Assembly: GCA_026770025.1 (NCBI GenBank)
Contig: JAMXDE010000016.1
Coordinates: 868,001 to 932,000 of the forward strand
Reading direction: 5' to 3'
Length of the DNA stretch: 64,000 bases
From: Craspedostauros australis
Lineage: Eukaryota > Bacillariophyta > Bacillariophyceae > Mastogloiales > Achnanthaceae
Positions 32,538 through 45,400 of this stretch are shown piece by piece; the stretch's first letter is position 1; every line of letters begins with the position of its first letter. A program made the translations under genes and the position numbers. The notes below the pieces were generated by a model, which saw only the letters and a program-made list of their open reading frames with translations, was not told where the DNA came from and did no database searches.

Positions 32538-35500
32538 TTACGTTGCTCCGAAGAACATGCGTGGCGATCCAGTCTCAGCACGTCGATGTCGGTCGAATCC
32601 AGTGCCCACGGTTGCATTCGATGGACTCAATGCTCCATACACACCGACGTTGTCCGTGCCAAACGATGGGGCGCCTCCGTAGCGAAAGTCCACGCCTGGG
32701 ACGCTGAGTGTGCGGTGCCTTCGTTTCGGCGGGTTCCTGCCAACCCACTCCAGCAACACGTCTCGCTCCTCCTGCATCTCGCTCCAGCCCATCGTGGGCT
32801 CGAAACCGAGAGCCAGCAACCGTCGCGTTCGGACGTACCTCTGACGACCATCCTGTCGACTTCGCGTCAGAACGAGCGCACCCGTCTCGTTGGCTTGCAA
32901 CACTGCAGGGCTCACAAACGGTTGCTTCATTGTCTCGCCGGCCGTCACCACATCTCGGAGGGACATGATGGTTTCATACGGCGCCGGTGGCTCCTCTTCA
33001 TCGTCAAGATCAAGATTCGTCCACTCGGGTAAGCGGTACAAGAACTTTGAGGTGATCCAGATGGTGGCGATTGTGCCACCCGCCAAAATGGTGCACCAGT
33101 AGTAGTACAGCAAGGACATGCGCCAGCTGCCTGGCGTGATGCCAGCGAAGCTGTTAACAGCTCCTCTGTAGGCCTGGATGGCGTTGGCGTGGGACAGCAC
33201 AGGGAAGCAAAACGCCGCGTGCGCAGGAGAGAAAGGCTTGGTCTTGAAATCATGCCATCGCATCCACAGGCTGCTCACGCTGGCTAAAAATCCAAGGATT
33301 GAGAATCCGGACATTACGTGCATGCAAGGCAGGTACACCATGCGGTGCACGCGCTGGAAATCCGTCACGTCCGGATGCTCCTCTTCGAACGATGGCTGTG
33401 CCATAATCGTCAGCGAGTACAACGCGATCGCAGGTGCGCTCATTTGCATCCATCCAACTGTTGCCGATATCTTCTGATTCAGGGCCACGCGAATCAGACT
33501 GATAGGGAAGAAGAATAGGTTCAGCGATAAGGATATCTGCGAGAAGAGTTTGTGACGCGCGATCACCCGATGTTTGAAAGCAGGGAGAATGAAGCCACGA
33601 GTGTGAGGAGAAGGAGGATCAACGAAAAATCTGGTGAGCTTGGGTGTGGGTGTGGACGTGAGCAAGAGTAAGACCACGTGCACAACCTCAATATCCATGT
33701 GCGGTTGATTTTTAAACGTCGGTCAGCGTATGGTACGTCCGTTGTCGACGATCTGTTCCGCAACGATATCTTCGATATGATTTCGTTTTGAACGTCATCG
33801 ATTGGCACTTACCGCCATCAGCAAATGACCTTGCATGGGATAGTAGAGCCAAGTCTTCACGGCGCTCAACCCCACCCCGATCGTGTTGGGGAACCAGCTT
33901 GGTTCCGGCATGATGTGGTACGCCAAACACATGTACATGAACCATATCACCAGACCCAGGTGGACACACGCGGCTATGGAGACCATGATCTGACCGATCA
34001 AACCTCGACCGGCAAAGACGCAGACCAATGTCATGCAGAGTAGCCCCGCTGGGCTGGCTGTGGTTGGCGAGCTCATTTCGTCCAGGACCACCCTGGTCGC
34101 CAGCAGCACCTTCAGTATGAACAGCATCGAGAGGAATCCAGCAAAGAATTTGCAGGAAAAGTGGAAGTACAGTGCAACTCTGTACATGTGCGCAGATGTG
34201 TCGCAGTAGAAGCATCCAGGGAACTCCGGGAACGAGCACTGCGCCGAATGGAAATGCACAGGTTCGCATGAATTCAAGTTCTCCTCGGCAAACTTAAACC
34301 ACACCACGCCCAGCGTCACGATGGCCATGGCAATAGCCCCGATCGTCAGCGGCAAGTTGGCGATGAACGCCTCTGCAGCAGCGAAGGATGTGAATGTGCA
34401 AGATAGCACGGTGCCAAAGGTCACGTTAAGTTTCCTCGCGACCCTTCTGTGCCACCGATTGGCCTCCTTAGCTTCTCGCGCAGCCTCCGCTTCTGCCAAC
34501 GCTTCCTCCCTCCATTGCACGATGAGCCGAGCACGTTCCTTTTCAAGCATCTTTGCTCTCTTCCGCGTCCATTCTCTGTAATCGTCACTCGATAGTCCCG
34601 CGGAGCTCTCTGAATCTGACGGCACATCCCGGCTGATGCGACGCTGTGCTTTGTTCCTCTTCTTGCGTGACTTGCGACTCTTCTGCAGTGCGACGGTGTC
34701 ACGAGTGACGGCCGTATTGAAACGTGCATATAATAGTTAGAACGATTGGGCGATGGAAAGATGTTGAAGAAGCGACAGCGTGTTGAACGGATGGAGTCGC
34801 AAACGGCAAGACAAGCTTAAGTCAAGGATGTGGTGTGATATGCAAGCGGGCGAAGGTGCAGGCAAGCACAAGGTGGTACTACGCTCGAGGCCGCTGTCCG
34901 GAAGCATCGATCCGAAATCCGTCCGCAGAAGAGTTCAACAGCGAATCGCGCCATGGGCATCGCATGCTCGACCCTGCAGTACTATTTCATTGTGTGCGCC
35001 AATAGCACTTCAAGCATGCACGTGTGTATGCACGTGTGTATGCACGTGTGTATGCACGTGTGTATGCACTCACCTTTCCTCTACTGCCAAGCAAAAGAGG
35101 ATCTCCATCCCATCCCTTGTTTCCCGAGTTTGGATTCGAGTCCGGTGCGTTGGACCTTCGAGTCCGTTGAGAGCCGGATCGATTGTTGCGTCGACTTTTT
35201 GATGTCGAGCTTCTGATGCGCTCCTTGCCATCACGTTCATTCGTGCTAATGCCAGATGGTGGGAGGAGGGGTGTCTCCTCCCTGGCTTCGATGTCACCTT
35301 CGTGAGAATCATTGTCGTTGAGACTATGGTCGTGAAATGGATCGAGATAGAATTGCAGTGACGTCGTGAATGAGAAAGCAGCTCAATGAAAGAGCGACGC
35401 GAAAAGAGCAAGCCAGCACATTCATGTATGTGAGATACAAATCAAGCTGTTTCCTGCCGTGTTGCGGGGTCATGGTGTATCAGAGCATACGGCAGTGTAT

Positions 35501-38500
35501 TTCTTCGTCAATAACAGCCTCTTTCCGATCCAAAAGCGTGATAAAATTGCATATGTGTCTCATGATCCCATCGTCGTTGGCAGTACTCACCTACGATCAT
35601 CCAAGTCTTCTGAGCTATGTTCATCATCCCCATCCTCCCGCGATGCTGACTTTCGCTCATTTTGATGCAGTGCATTCGTGCCCTCTCGACTGTCCCAGTC
35701 GTCATTGCTGATGGAGTTCAACCGTTTGTGAGTGCCCCGACTTGCTGGGGGGCGGTCTTGAGAGTTGGCGCTGAGAATGCAGAGTAGAATGTAGAGTAGA
35801 GCAGAATAGAATAGAGCAGTATGAGAGGAGGAGAAAGGAACGGTGAGCAAAACGGAGATGAAGAGAATGCTGGGCCTCGCACAAACACAAATACTCCAGG
35901 GCATTCTGCCCGACTCGATGTATGTGAATATCCCCCGTCGTGCGCGAGTACTCCATGTGGGTTTGCCGCGTGCTTCGCACAAGGTGCCAAGCACGGATCC
36001 CATTCGAATAACTTGACAACATCCATGACGCTCCTCCTTGGTGTGGCTCTGTGAACATGTTCTTACCGGTTGTGATAGCTCGACAATGGACTTGACCTGG
36101 GCGTGATGTTGGGACTCCGTTGGCGGTATTGTTGCTGGGCCTGCGTCTGCTGCAAGAATGCTTGGTTCTTGCGGTGAAAGTCTGACAGCGATGGCTGGCG
36201 CTGTTCCTGCGGTTTCTTCTTTTGTCTCATTGGCGAGATGGTGTTTCGTAACATCTGAATGAATCCGCCGGTGCTGTCAGACTTCGCTGCGGCGGCTTGC
36301 TTGCTCTCTGTTCTCGGCGATGGCATTGCCGTCCGTGGCCTGTTCGTGCCTGAGTTGCCCCTGTTTCGATCGGTCCCGAAATCACCAGGCTTGTTGATAA
36401 AACCATCATCAACTTCATCGCCGCGCATGCTCCCCATGGCGTAGCTACCCAAGGATGAAACGCTCCCGGAGCTCTCGGCGCGAATATGATACTGTGACTT
36501 CATGTTCGGATCAAAGGGGACGCGCGAAGAAGACGACAATTGGCGCTGCAGCGGAGGTGGTGGTGGCGGCGGTGGGTACATCAGGCCAGGGTGAGGAGGG
36601 ATTTGTCCCTGCATCATTCGAGACTGTTGCTGTTGATGCAAGCGATGATAATTTTGGTATTGCTGCTGCTGCTGCTGTTGTTGTTGTTGATGTTGTTGTT
36701 GTTGTGACTGAGGTTGTCCATTTTGATTTCTAGGAACTTGAGTGGCCTGTGTGGAATCAGAGGGGAATTGGTTCGATGGCATGTTGCCTGTTGCCGGAAA
36801 TGGTGCTTGGCCTGACGACTGCTGTCGTTTGTGTGACATTGACGTTGTTGCTGCCGCTTCGTGCGGTACTGGGTTTCGTTGGCCAACCATGGCGTTTCCA
36901 TAATTCCCCTGCAATCCCGTGGCGTCATAATCCATCGGCGGTCGCATCATGGGTGAATGTGCCGTTGAACCAAACATGTGCGGGGGTGGTGCGGGGATCA
37001 TCCCGTGCGGAGGAGGAGGCGGTGAGTAGAATTGCATGGGCGGTGCCATGTACGGCTGATGTGAGAATCCTGCACCATGTTGCTGAAAGTGCGGAGGCAC
37101 ACCGTAGGGTTGTGGTGGTGGCATTGACTGTGGTGGCATTGACTGTGGAGGCATTGGCATCCCGTAAGGTGGAAATCCGGGATGGAACATCGGAGCTTGT
37201 CCAAGATTCTTCATGTGCTGACCATCTGGTCTTTCTCCATACTGCAAGTGTGGCGGAGGAACGGGCATCAGAGCCTTAGATCCTGGCGCCATGGGAGCAC
37301 CGTAATGGTAGTAGTGTTGATGAATCTGCTGCTGCTGCTGTGGCTGTTGTTGCTGTGGCTGTTGTTGCTGTGGCTGTTGTTGCTGTGGCTGTTGTTGCTG
37401 TGGCTGTTGTTGCTGTGGCTGTTGTTGCTGGAGATGTTGATATTGTGGTGATTGTGGTCGATGGTGATGGCTCGCGTCTTGTGGTTGTTGCGGTTGTGAT
37501 TGATTTTGTTGTTGCTGGTGTTGCGGTTGCGCATGGACCGCGTCACGATTACTTGGGATGTTCTGCGCTTTCTGTTGTGGCTGCGGCTCTGGCTGTTGCT
37601 GTTGTCGGGTCTGCTGCGATTGCTCCGATGGTTGCGCCTCTTTCTTCTGCTGCTTCTGCTTCTCACTTTGTCGCTGCCGCAGGAGCTTTCGTCTCTGATC
37701 GTATGGAAGCATCTGAGGGTTGATGCTTGCAGCGTTCTGCGCTGTGGGGGAAACGGGCGGGATGCTTGGTGACGAGTTGGTGGGAACGTATCGCAGTGAA
37801 CCTTGGCTATCAAAGCTCGGGAAGCGGTCCCTGACCATTTTGGGACCTTTCTTTGGGGTTGGATTGGAGGAGTATGCGATGCTGTTATTGCTATCGTCGA
37901 CAAAAGAATTTAATGATATCACAAGGCGTTGTTCAGAGTAAATTTGGGTGTCAGCAAGGAGTATGGTGTGCCGTGTGACAGGGCAGTACCGTTGGTGTTG
38001 TTGCGCAAGTCATGTTATCCATTTCCCATGGAAGCGATGGAGGAGAAAAGAGCGAAAGAAATGACATGTCAGTTGGCGCCAAAAAGATACAGTCTCAATG
38101 TTGATACGAAGTACCCAAAGAAATACTCCGAGCAATGACAGCATGTCACGCGCGAGATGGTCAAGTGATGTGATAAATTGGCATGAAACTGTTCTCTTCT
38201 GGTCTGCCCGCCGAATGACGGAAGACACATCAGCAAGTGTCGCGAGGCGCAAACGAAACCGGCTTGAGACGCACCTTCCATCGCTGGCATCTGAATCGTA
38301 GAAGGGCTGGTTGAAGAAGGGATGAACCGGCGGTATGTTCATGAGGTCGCTGCTGCTGTAGCCATCGTTGCTGTTCATGCGTTCGCGATTGGGAGGCAGG
38401 CTGCCGATGCTGCCAATACTGTCGATGGTGCTCATGGGCCCTGACACCGATGGAGATTGTGCGAGCGAGGCTACGCTCCCCTGCGAATATCCCCTCTCTT

Positions 38501-39080
38501 TGACCTGCACTGACGGTTGTTGCGCCATCGCGCCGGATGGCGGCAGGAAGGACTCCTTGGCATCCCGCACATTCGAGTTTGCATTTGGAGGCTTCGTCGG
38601 AAGTGACTGTGTGGGCGTCTGCGGTGTTACCGACGGAGATCTCCCGTCGTGCGATGATGATGTGGAAGAAACGTAGGATGCTGCCGATGACAAGGCCTCG
38701 TCGGCGTACCACAGATTCTCCGCGTGCAGAGTCGCGACAGGGGGCCTCTCGACGGGAACCAAAATAGGGTTGCTGCGGTCTTTGGATTCTCCCCTTGCCA
38801 TGCTTTTGAAATCATTGTTGTCGGATGTTGTGTCCATGGATGTGGACTTGAGGTCTGTGGTGTCAATATGTACATCCGTTCGAACATTTGCATGTCTTCC
38901 GCTGTCGCTGCTAGTGCTTCGCGATATCCGTAGCGTTGGCATCGTCGGCATCGTCGGCATTGCTTGAATCGCCGGTGCTGGTGGGAGGTCCTCCTGTTGG
39001 TCGGAGGCTTGCTGCTGGACATCCATCGCTGGTGCCTGTGGACGCGGCTGAGAGTCCTCGTCATCACGCGGATCCATCAT
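32538..39080 (-). CDS. large six-exon protein: Gln-rich disordered tail plus TDT/SLAC1-like membrane domain
   Basis: Minus-strand exons are 39080-38275, 37890-36067, 35770-35591, 35323-35074, 34682-33813 and 33536-32538. Every join has a GT-AG intron (384, 296, 267, 391 and 276 bp) and matching phase (2, 2, 2, 0, 0), giving about 1,642 aa. The 39080 start directly follows an in-frame TGA. Residues 1 to about 960 are Ser/Pro/Gln-rich, including a run of eight QQQQP units encoded near 37330-37430. A basic, Ser-rich stretch and a charged helix follow (KRAKMLEKERARLIVQWREE). About ten hydrophobic helices come next (for example SWFPNTIGVGLSAVK, SAPAIALYSLTIMAQP and FSPAHAAFCFPVLSHANA), resembling tellurite/dicarboxylate transporters and SLAC1 anion channels. 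Exons 1-4 have no other good 3' end. The membrane exons have no ATG of their own near the acceptor, which argues for one gene. The family call is by pattern and moderate. Confidence 0.62.
35016..35069. repeat. 12-bp tandem repeat beside a splice donor
   Basis: Four perfect copies of ATGCACGTGTGT plus a partial copy lie in the intron between exons 4 and 5 of the large minus-strand gene. The array ends on the GTGAGT donor (minus strand, 35068-35073). It is purely intronic on the proposed model. Confidence 0.85.
37329..37432. repeat. coding trinucleotide/15-bp minisatellite (poly-Gln/Pro)
   Basis: Tandem copies of a 15-bp unit (plus strand TGTTGTTGCTGTGGC) encode QQQQP repeats on the minus strand inside exon 2 of the large membrane protein gene. 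The units are nearly identical, suggesting recent expansion or contraction, so length polymorphism is likely. Confidence 0.85.
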
Positions 39081-42000
39081 TCAGCAGTTGCAGATACCCG
39101 GAAATGCGCAGCTCGTCGTTCGTTGCGTAGTTCACCGTGGCGATTCGTTGATGGGAAGAGAGGAGGTGCGGGCTGCTATTCGTCGTCGGTGCCTTTCGTG
39201 TTCTCTCTCCCTCTTTATCCCTGCGCTCTGCAAGTGTCGACGCACAGAGTGTTGCGTTGGCATGCAGCACTGTTGCGGACTCTGGGAAAGGTCTGGCAAA
39301 TGGGCATGCACATGCAGATCCACATGCATCCGCAACTGCTCATGTACGAGAGTGACACGATTGGGGTGCCTGAGCAGAGCAGATGCACGGAGGGATCAAA
39401 GCGAACCAGCTCCGCCTGCCTCTGTGAAGAGCAGCTCGGCGCTGGTCAAGAGGCGGCAGCACCTCGGTTTGTTGAATCTGTCCCTGTGACGGCCTGGATG
39501 GGTGGCTGCGCGCCTTGGCTGGTTGACCGTTCGGTTGATTCGTGAGTCGCGACGTTGACGAAGTCCCAGGGAAGTCCTCCGATGTTTGAATCTGACAGAG
39601 GTTGCCACGATACGAATATCTCACGAGTAGAGAGGTGAGCCGAGCGAAGGCCCACGATCGTGGTGTAGTCTTGCTCGCACGAGCGTGGGTACTGTGGCCG
39701 AAAGTGTACGGGCCGCGCCACACACGGAAGCAATTGCCACCACTCTCTCTTGCGAGTTCGATGCGCGCCCGAGTGGAGACTTTGGACTCCTCTTTGCAAG
39801 TGTTGAGGTTTGTGTACGAATACGGTATTGCCACGTGCATCAATACGAACAGAGGCAGACGTGACACGAACGTAGAATAGTCTCTGTGTTGTTGGAGGAT
39901 GTCACCTGGAAGTTTCTGTGCGAGCGCTCTTTTCGTGTTGTGCCCTATCCTTTTGTTTCGTGTTGTTTCGTTTTGCCCTTCTCTGTCCCTTGTTTTTGGT
40001 TGCAGTGCACAACAGAGAGGATCTGGCGAAAGAAACGGCTCTGTGCGACAACAAAGACCGCGCCAAAACTTGCCTCGGAAGACCGCTGTCGTGTGTGCAG
40101 ACCTTAAGTACGACGCGCGTGCGCTGTCGCCGGCAGGTGTTCAAAATTGCACCTGAGAACCACAATGAGAAAGATGCACTCTTTCACGAAACAACACGGA
40201 ATTCGAGTGGAGGCAAACGAATGAAAGTGGAGATTTGATGATCGGGAGCTGACGAAAGAGATGGCGATCCGCCATGGCGAGACGATGGCATGATCATTCG
40301 TACCAGCACGAGCACAGCTGAGAAGGGATGTGTGCGTGTGTGTGGTGGAATGTATACTCATACCACGAGCATGGAGGCCAACAGCTGCCTAACAATACGA
40401 TAGAGATAGAGTGTGTGTGCGTGCGTGTGTGTGCGATTGGAATATAGTAAAATTTACGAGTGTGGAACAATGATGATCAACTTGCGGCGGGCATTGCTGT
40501 TGATAGACAAGGCAACATGAACGCATCTTCGAAGAGCATGACACGATCATCAAGCACGATTTGCACCCACACCCCCACAACCTCAACCTCCGAAAGGCAG
40601 TGTCGTTCGATAGCGTGGAGTGCGCAGAGTCAATGATCTTCATGTGTTTGTTACAGCCATGGCGTCTTCGTTAGATTCTCCCGCCATGGCAGATCACGCA
40701 CAACTGCCATTCGAATAACATAATACAAATAATCATGTGACACTCGGCAAGCAGTGAGAAACACAAGAGCCAACTGTTCTCGTTTGCTATCGTGTTACTA
40801 TCCCACTCATTCAATGTCGATGTTGGCCGCAACCAGCCGTGATACCAGAGCATGCGCAACTGCAAGTACAGCTACGACTGCTTCAAACGTCGCGACGACT
40901 GCAACCGCCCACGATCGCATCTCCCTCCAGAAAGAGCACAGTGGAGATGATACTCACGGCAATAGCAACATCAAAAGCAGCAATGACATGAGTGCAGCAA
41001 CAACATACTAATACTATTACGCTCGAAGGGAAGCAATCGTATTTTGACTTCGACTTTACTCTTGCGCTCTAATTCACATGGATCGTGGTCGTGTCCATCG
41101 TCATGTGTTCCTGTTCGTGGTTGAGCCACTCCAGAACGGAGCCCTTCGGGCCAATCCCATTGTTGTTCCTCATTTATCAATGTATCCGTTGGTTTCCCTG
41201 TCTTGAATTACCATACGACTCTCTTCAGCGGGCGTGCCCAACGAACCTTCCCTTCCGTTCGTCATCGCCATCTCTCCTCCTGGCTTCCCACTTCCGATCT
41301 CACTTCAGTGCTCAGCCAACACAACGAAACACGCCGACAAAAACTGGCCGCGAGGGTGGCGGTGCTGGCGAAAGAACAAGATCCATCTCGGCTGCCCGCA
41401 ACACCCACCCAAAAAGGATCCCCAGGTACTACCACCAACACCAGCACGAGCACGCTGTGGCATGCTTGTGGAGTCGCTTTGTGGTGTCACTGCGCGGGAC
41501 TTCCCGGACGAAATTTGCAGTTTTCTCGTGTTGTGGGTGCAGCCTTGTGTGTGCCTTTCTGTATCTCTTCGCGCGGTTTCGGTTGGGCCGTGGTGGTGGG
41601 AGCCTGGTCGGCTTCTCATTTGTTTAGGGGACTGATCATTTCCGTTAAATCAATGCGAGTCGTCCGAACAGCGCCTGTGTCTTGTAGCGCCAGGCAGCGC
41701 GTACGTCGTGGATCAACGCATGCGGGATTGTCCGGATGTAATATTCGTGTCCGAATGTTGCAAATCACGATGTGACACAATCAGCTCTTGTTGCTGTGGC
41801 CAATTGACGACGAGAAAAAAGGCCGGCATCCGTTGCGTGCTCCTTCGAAAAAATTGATGTCAAAATTTGGTCGAAGCGTCTTGTCGGACGAGTCGAATTC
41901 AGTCAAAATGTCCATCCAAGTGACTCACTTTTGGTCCGTTTCGTGGGGCGGCCTCCATCCGTGTGAGTAGCGCGCACTGTCTCGTGAACTGATGTGGGAT

Positions 42001-42426
42001 GCCCTTTTTGGCCTTGGCTGTAGTTTTTTCGCCGCAATTCCGGACGCAACGCCAAAGCAAGGAGGATAACGGAAGGGCGACAACAAGACCAGAAACAAAG
42101 GCACAGGCGACATGGCGGACGCGAAAATGGGAACAAAAACCGAGGAGAGGCAGAGCACGGGCTGATCGTGCAGAGCAACAGTGAGACCGGAGCCCGTGCT
42201 TGATGGGGAGATAGCCACCAAAGCCAGACAAGGACGGCACAAAACGGAGGCAGCAACACACAGGCGAACACAACATCACCCACCCCACTCATACTATTCG
42301 TCCTGCGCTGCACTTCATTGCACTGCACTCACAACCACGATACCACACGTACCACACTGCGCATTACACATTACACATTACACACTACACATTACACGCT
42401 ACGCACGGTAGAATACGGAAGGCATC
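39081..42426. other. long divergent intergenic region
   Basis: This is the longest gene-poor stretch (3.3 kb). It separates the divergent large membrane-protein and armadillo genes, so both promoters lie here. Frames of 60-190 codons (for example 38964-39545 and 41203-41775 plus) overlap each other and are Cys/Arg/Ser-rich with no domain. Just before the armadillo gene, 42361-42400 has imperfect ACACATT repeats in the presumed leader. I see no tRNA or other RNA gene. Confidence 0.5.
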
Positions 42427-45400
42427 ATGGCACCAAGGGAAGCGACGGGGAACTTTCCGGATCAGCTCCTGACGTTCGAGTATGAAGCGGCAATGCCCAT
42501 GGGACTGCCACCAGTGCATGACCCCCTGCCTCCGATCCAGGCCATGCCAGGGCAGAACAACAACGCGGCGGACAACACGGCCACGGACACGGAGGACGGC
42601 AACGCGGCGGACGCACTGAACCTTGTGGCGGCAGGCCCCAGCGGCGGCTCGGAGGCACTCCAGAACGTCCTTGGGAATGTGTCGGAGGTCGACCCGCTTT
42701 CCATCGATCCGACGGAGGGACACGCGGCCATCTGGGGGGCGGACGGAGCTCAGCCATCAGCGACGGGTCCAACGCTTCCGCAGCTGTCGGTTGAGCGTCT
42801 TGGGGGGCTGCGTCCACCGTCGCTCCAGCCACCGCAGTCGCAGCCCCGGAGCATCTCGACTCCTGCATCTGCCATGGCAACCAGCAGAGCTGTCAGCAGG
42901 GCAGTGTCCGTTGGGCTGTCATCTAGCAACAGTAACAGCAACAGCATCAGCAACAGCATCAACAACAGCCATAACAGCACCATTACGAGCATCAACAACA
43001 GCCATATCAGCAGCAACAACAACATGCACCTTGCACCCAACGCTGCGCCGATGGACCAGGACGCCCTGCCTGCTAGCTCTCCGCTCAGCACCGGATCGTC
43101 CCTCCTCAGCGCCAGCATCGGCCACAGCTCCCCCACCAACCCATCCTTCCTGCCATCTGCCTCCAACAGCATCCAGGATGGCATGACCTTCTCGGACGGG
43201 GGCTCCCAGAGGTTTCGCGGTCGCCCTTTCCAGGTCAACTCGGTGCTCGACAACACCACCTCCCTGGACAGCGACGACGAGGACGCCCCACCGGGGCTTG
43301 ACATCACCTACGACAGCACCGGATCCGGATCAACCATGTCGCAGGGAGCCGATGAATGGGACAACGGCCAGTCTCACGTCGTGGAGGATGACAACGACAA
43401 CGACACGAACATCTCGCCATCATCGCCCGTGACTCCGTCCAGCAGCGTCGGTTCCGAGTCCGCCCATTCGGCCGGAAGCTTCCAGCTCATCCACCAGAAC
43501 GTGGCCTTCGACCTGTCGACCGAGAACGACCCCGCCACACCGCAGGCCGTGTCTCCCGTCAACGGCATGTCCCCAACATCTCCAAACTCCATCCTGCTGT
43601 CCTTCGGACCCAGCACCGCCGTTTCAGACCTCAAGTACTTTGCGGAGAGGGGTTGCATCGTGGCCCTGCTGCAGGCGCTCACCACGCCCCGGTTGGTGAC
43701 GTTGGGAACGCGCATGCTGGCGGACTACGCAAAGATGGCCCACCGCCGAGTGGCAGTCGCAAGCAACAAGCGCATCCTAGAGTTCGTCCAGCGCACCATG
43801 CTGCAGGCGACCGAGCATGCCGATTGGTTGGGCCGCGAGTACGCCGTCGAGACCGTCCGCAGCCTCACAGCGACGGAGGAGAGCGACCAGTACCTCATGG
43901 GAACATCGGGACTGCTCAACACGCTTGCGTTGGTCGCCAGAGGCGGTCCGTTCGTCACGCAGTTCGAGGGGAACGGTGCGACGCGCTCGATCCCGCTGGC
44001 ATCCGAAAAGGCCCGTCTCCATGCCTGCATCGCCATCATGAACCTCAGCTGCGGCAAGGCCAACAAGATTGAGATCGCTCGCGTCGCGGACGTCCTCGGC
44101 GCCATGAGGGACGTCATGCTCAACGGCAACGACGAGGCAAGGCTCAAGGCCACCACCTGCATCAAGAACCTCAGCAATGCGGACGCCAACGACGCTGCCC
44201 TTCTGGGAACGCCCGGCCTCGTCGAAGCCTTGGGCCATGTGGCAGCAACAACCTGCTCTCCCAAGCACGGCGCAACGCCATGCACCACCAACGCATGCCT
44301 GGCCCTCATGAACCTGTCCATCTCAAAAGCCAACAAGCACAGAGTCTTCCGGACTGCCGGCGTCATGGACTCCCTCATGTGCGTCCTGGAGCGCACCACA
44401 GCGCAAGGCTCCTCGACGGAGGCCAGGATCAAGGCATGCTCCGCCTTGTCCAACCTCGCCATCGGCTACGACAACAAGATCCCGATGTTCAACTACCCCG
44501 GCTTCGTCGACTCCATCCTCAACGTCATCCAGACGGACACAGGCGAGGCACGAACCAAGGCATGCTCGATACTCTGGAGCTTTGCCGCCGAGATGAAGAA
44601 CCAGGTCCCTGTCGTCGCTCGTGGAGACATCCTCCCTGTCCTCGTGCGCGTTGCACAGGAGGATGGCACGACGGAGGCCCGCTTCAAGTGCGTCGCGGCC
44701 CTTACTCTTCTCGCGGAGTCCTTGGACAATGCCATCCCGCTCCTGGAATCCGGCGCGCTCGCGCCTCTCATGGACATCCTCCACGAGGCAGGCGCCGACC
44801 CAACGCAGTGGAAGGGACAGACAGCATCGTGGTGCGTCGGTTTCCTCATGAACATCGCCCAGAGCGACGAGGCCGTTCCGGCCCTCCGCGAGGCTGGCGT
44901 TGTTGAACTGCTGGCACCGCTGCTGACTTTGGATCACTACCAATCGTTGAAGGCAGCCATGGCAGTCACATTTGTGTGCCGGTTCGATGAGGGAGATGAA
45001 TGCTACGACCTTCTGCGCAAGACCGAGAACGTGATTCCAAAGATCATCAGCCTGCTTCACAACACATTGTCGGGACGTGGCGGCAACGGCTACAAATACG
45101 GCGTCTTCACTCTCCGATCCTCTGTAGGGTGCATCGCGGCACTGGCGTCTGGCCCAGAATTCATGAAGGAAAGGATAGCGACGAACCCTGTCTTTGAGAG
45201 TCTCCTGCAGGTCATTTCCGACTACTGCGTTGACGGCGGCACTCCTGGCGCCATCGTGGGAGGTGGGAGAGACGACACGCTCAGCGCGACTCTCGCTATG
45301 CGGGCAATGCACTCTCTCACGTGCCATCTCATCCCAGTGACGGGCAGCAGCGCTCTTCCCTTCGGCGATTCGATGGAATCCAGATTACTGACCGCGCTCA

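Noticed and set aside
37329-37432. CRISPR-like array
   Set aside because: The units are contiguous with no spacers and lie inside a coding exon as a poly-Gln/Pro repeat.
44323-45327. 334-codon ORF antisense to the armadillo gene
   Set aside because: It is a shadow of the high-GC third positions of a clear coding exon.
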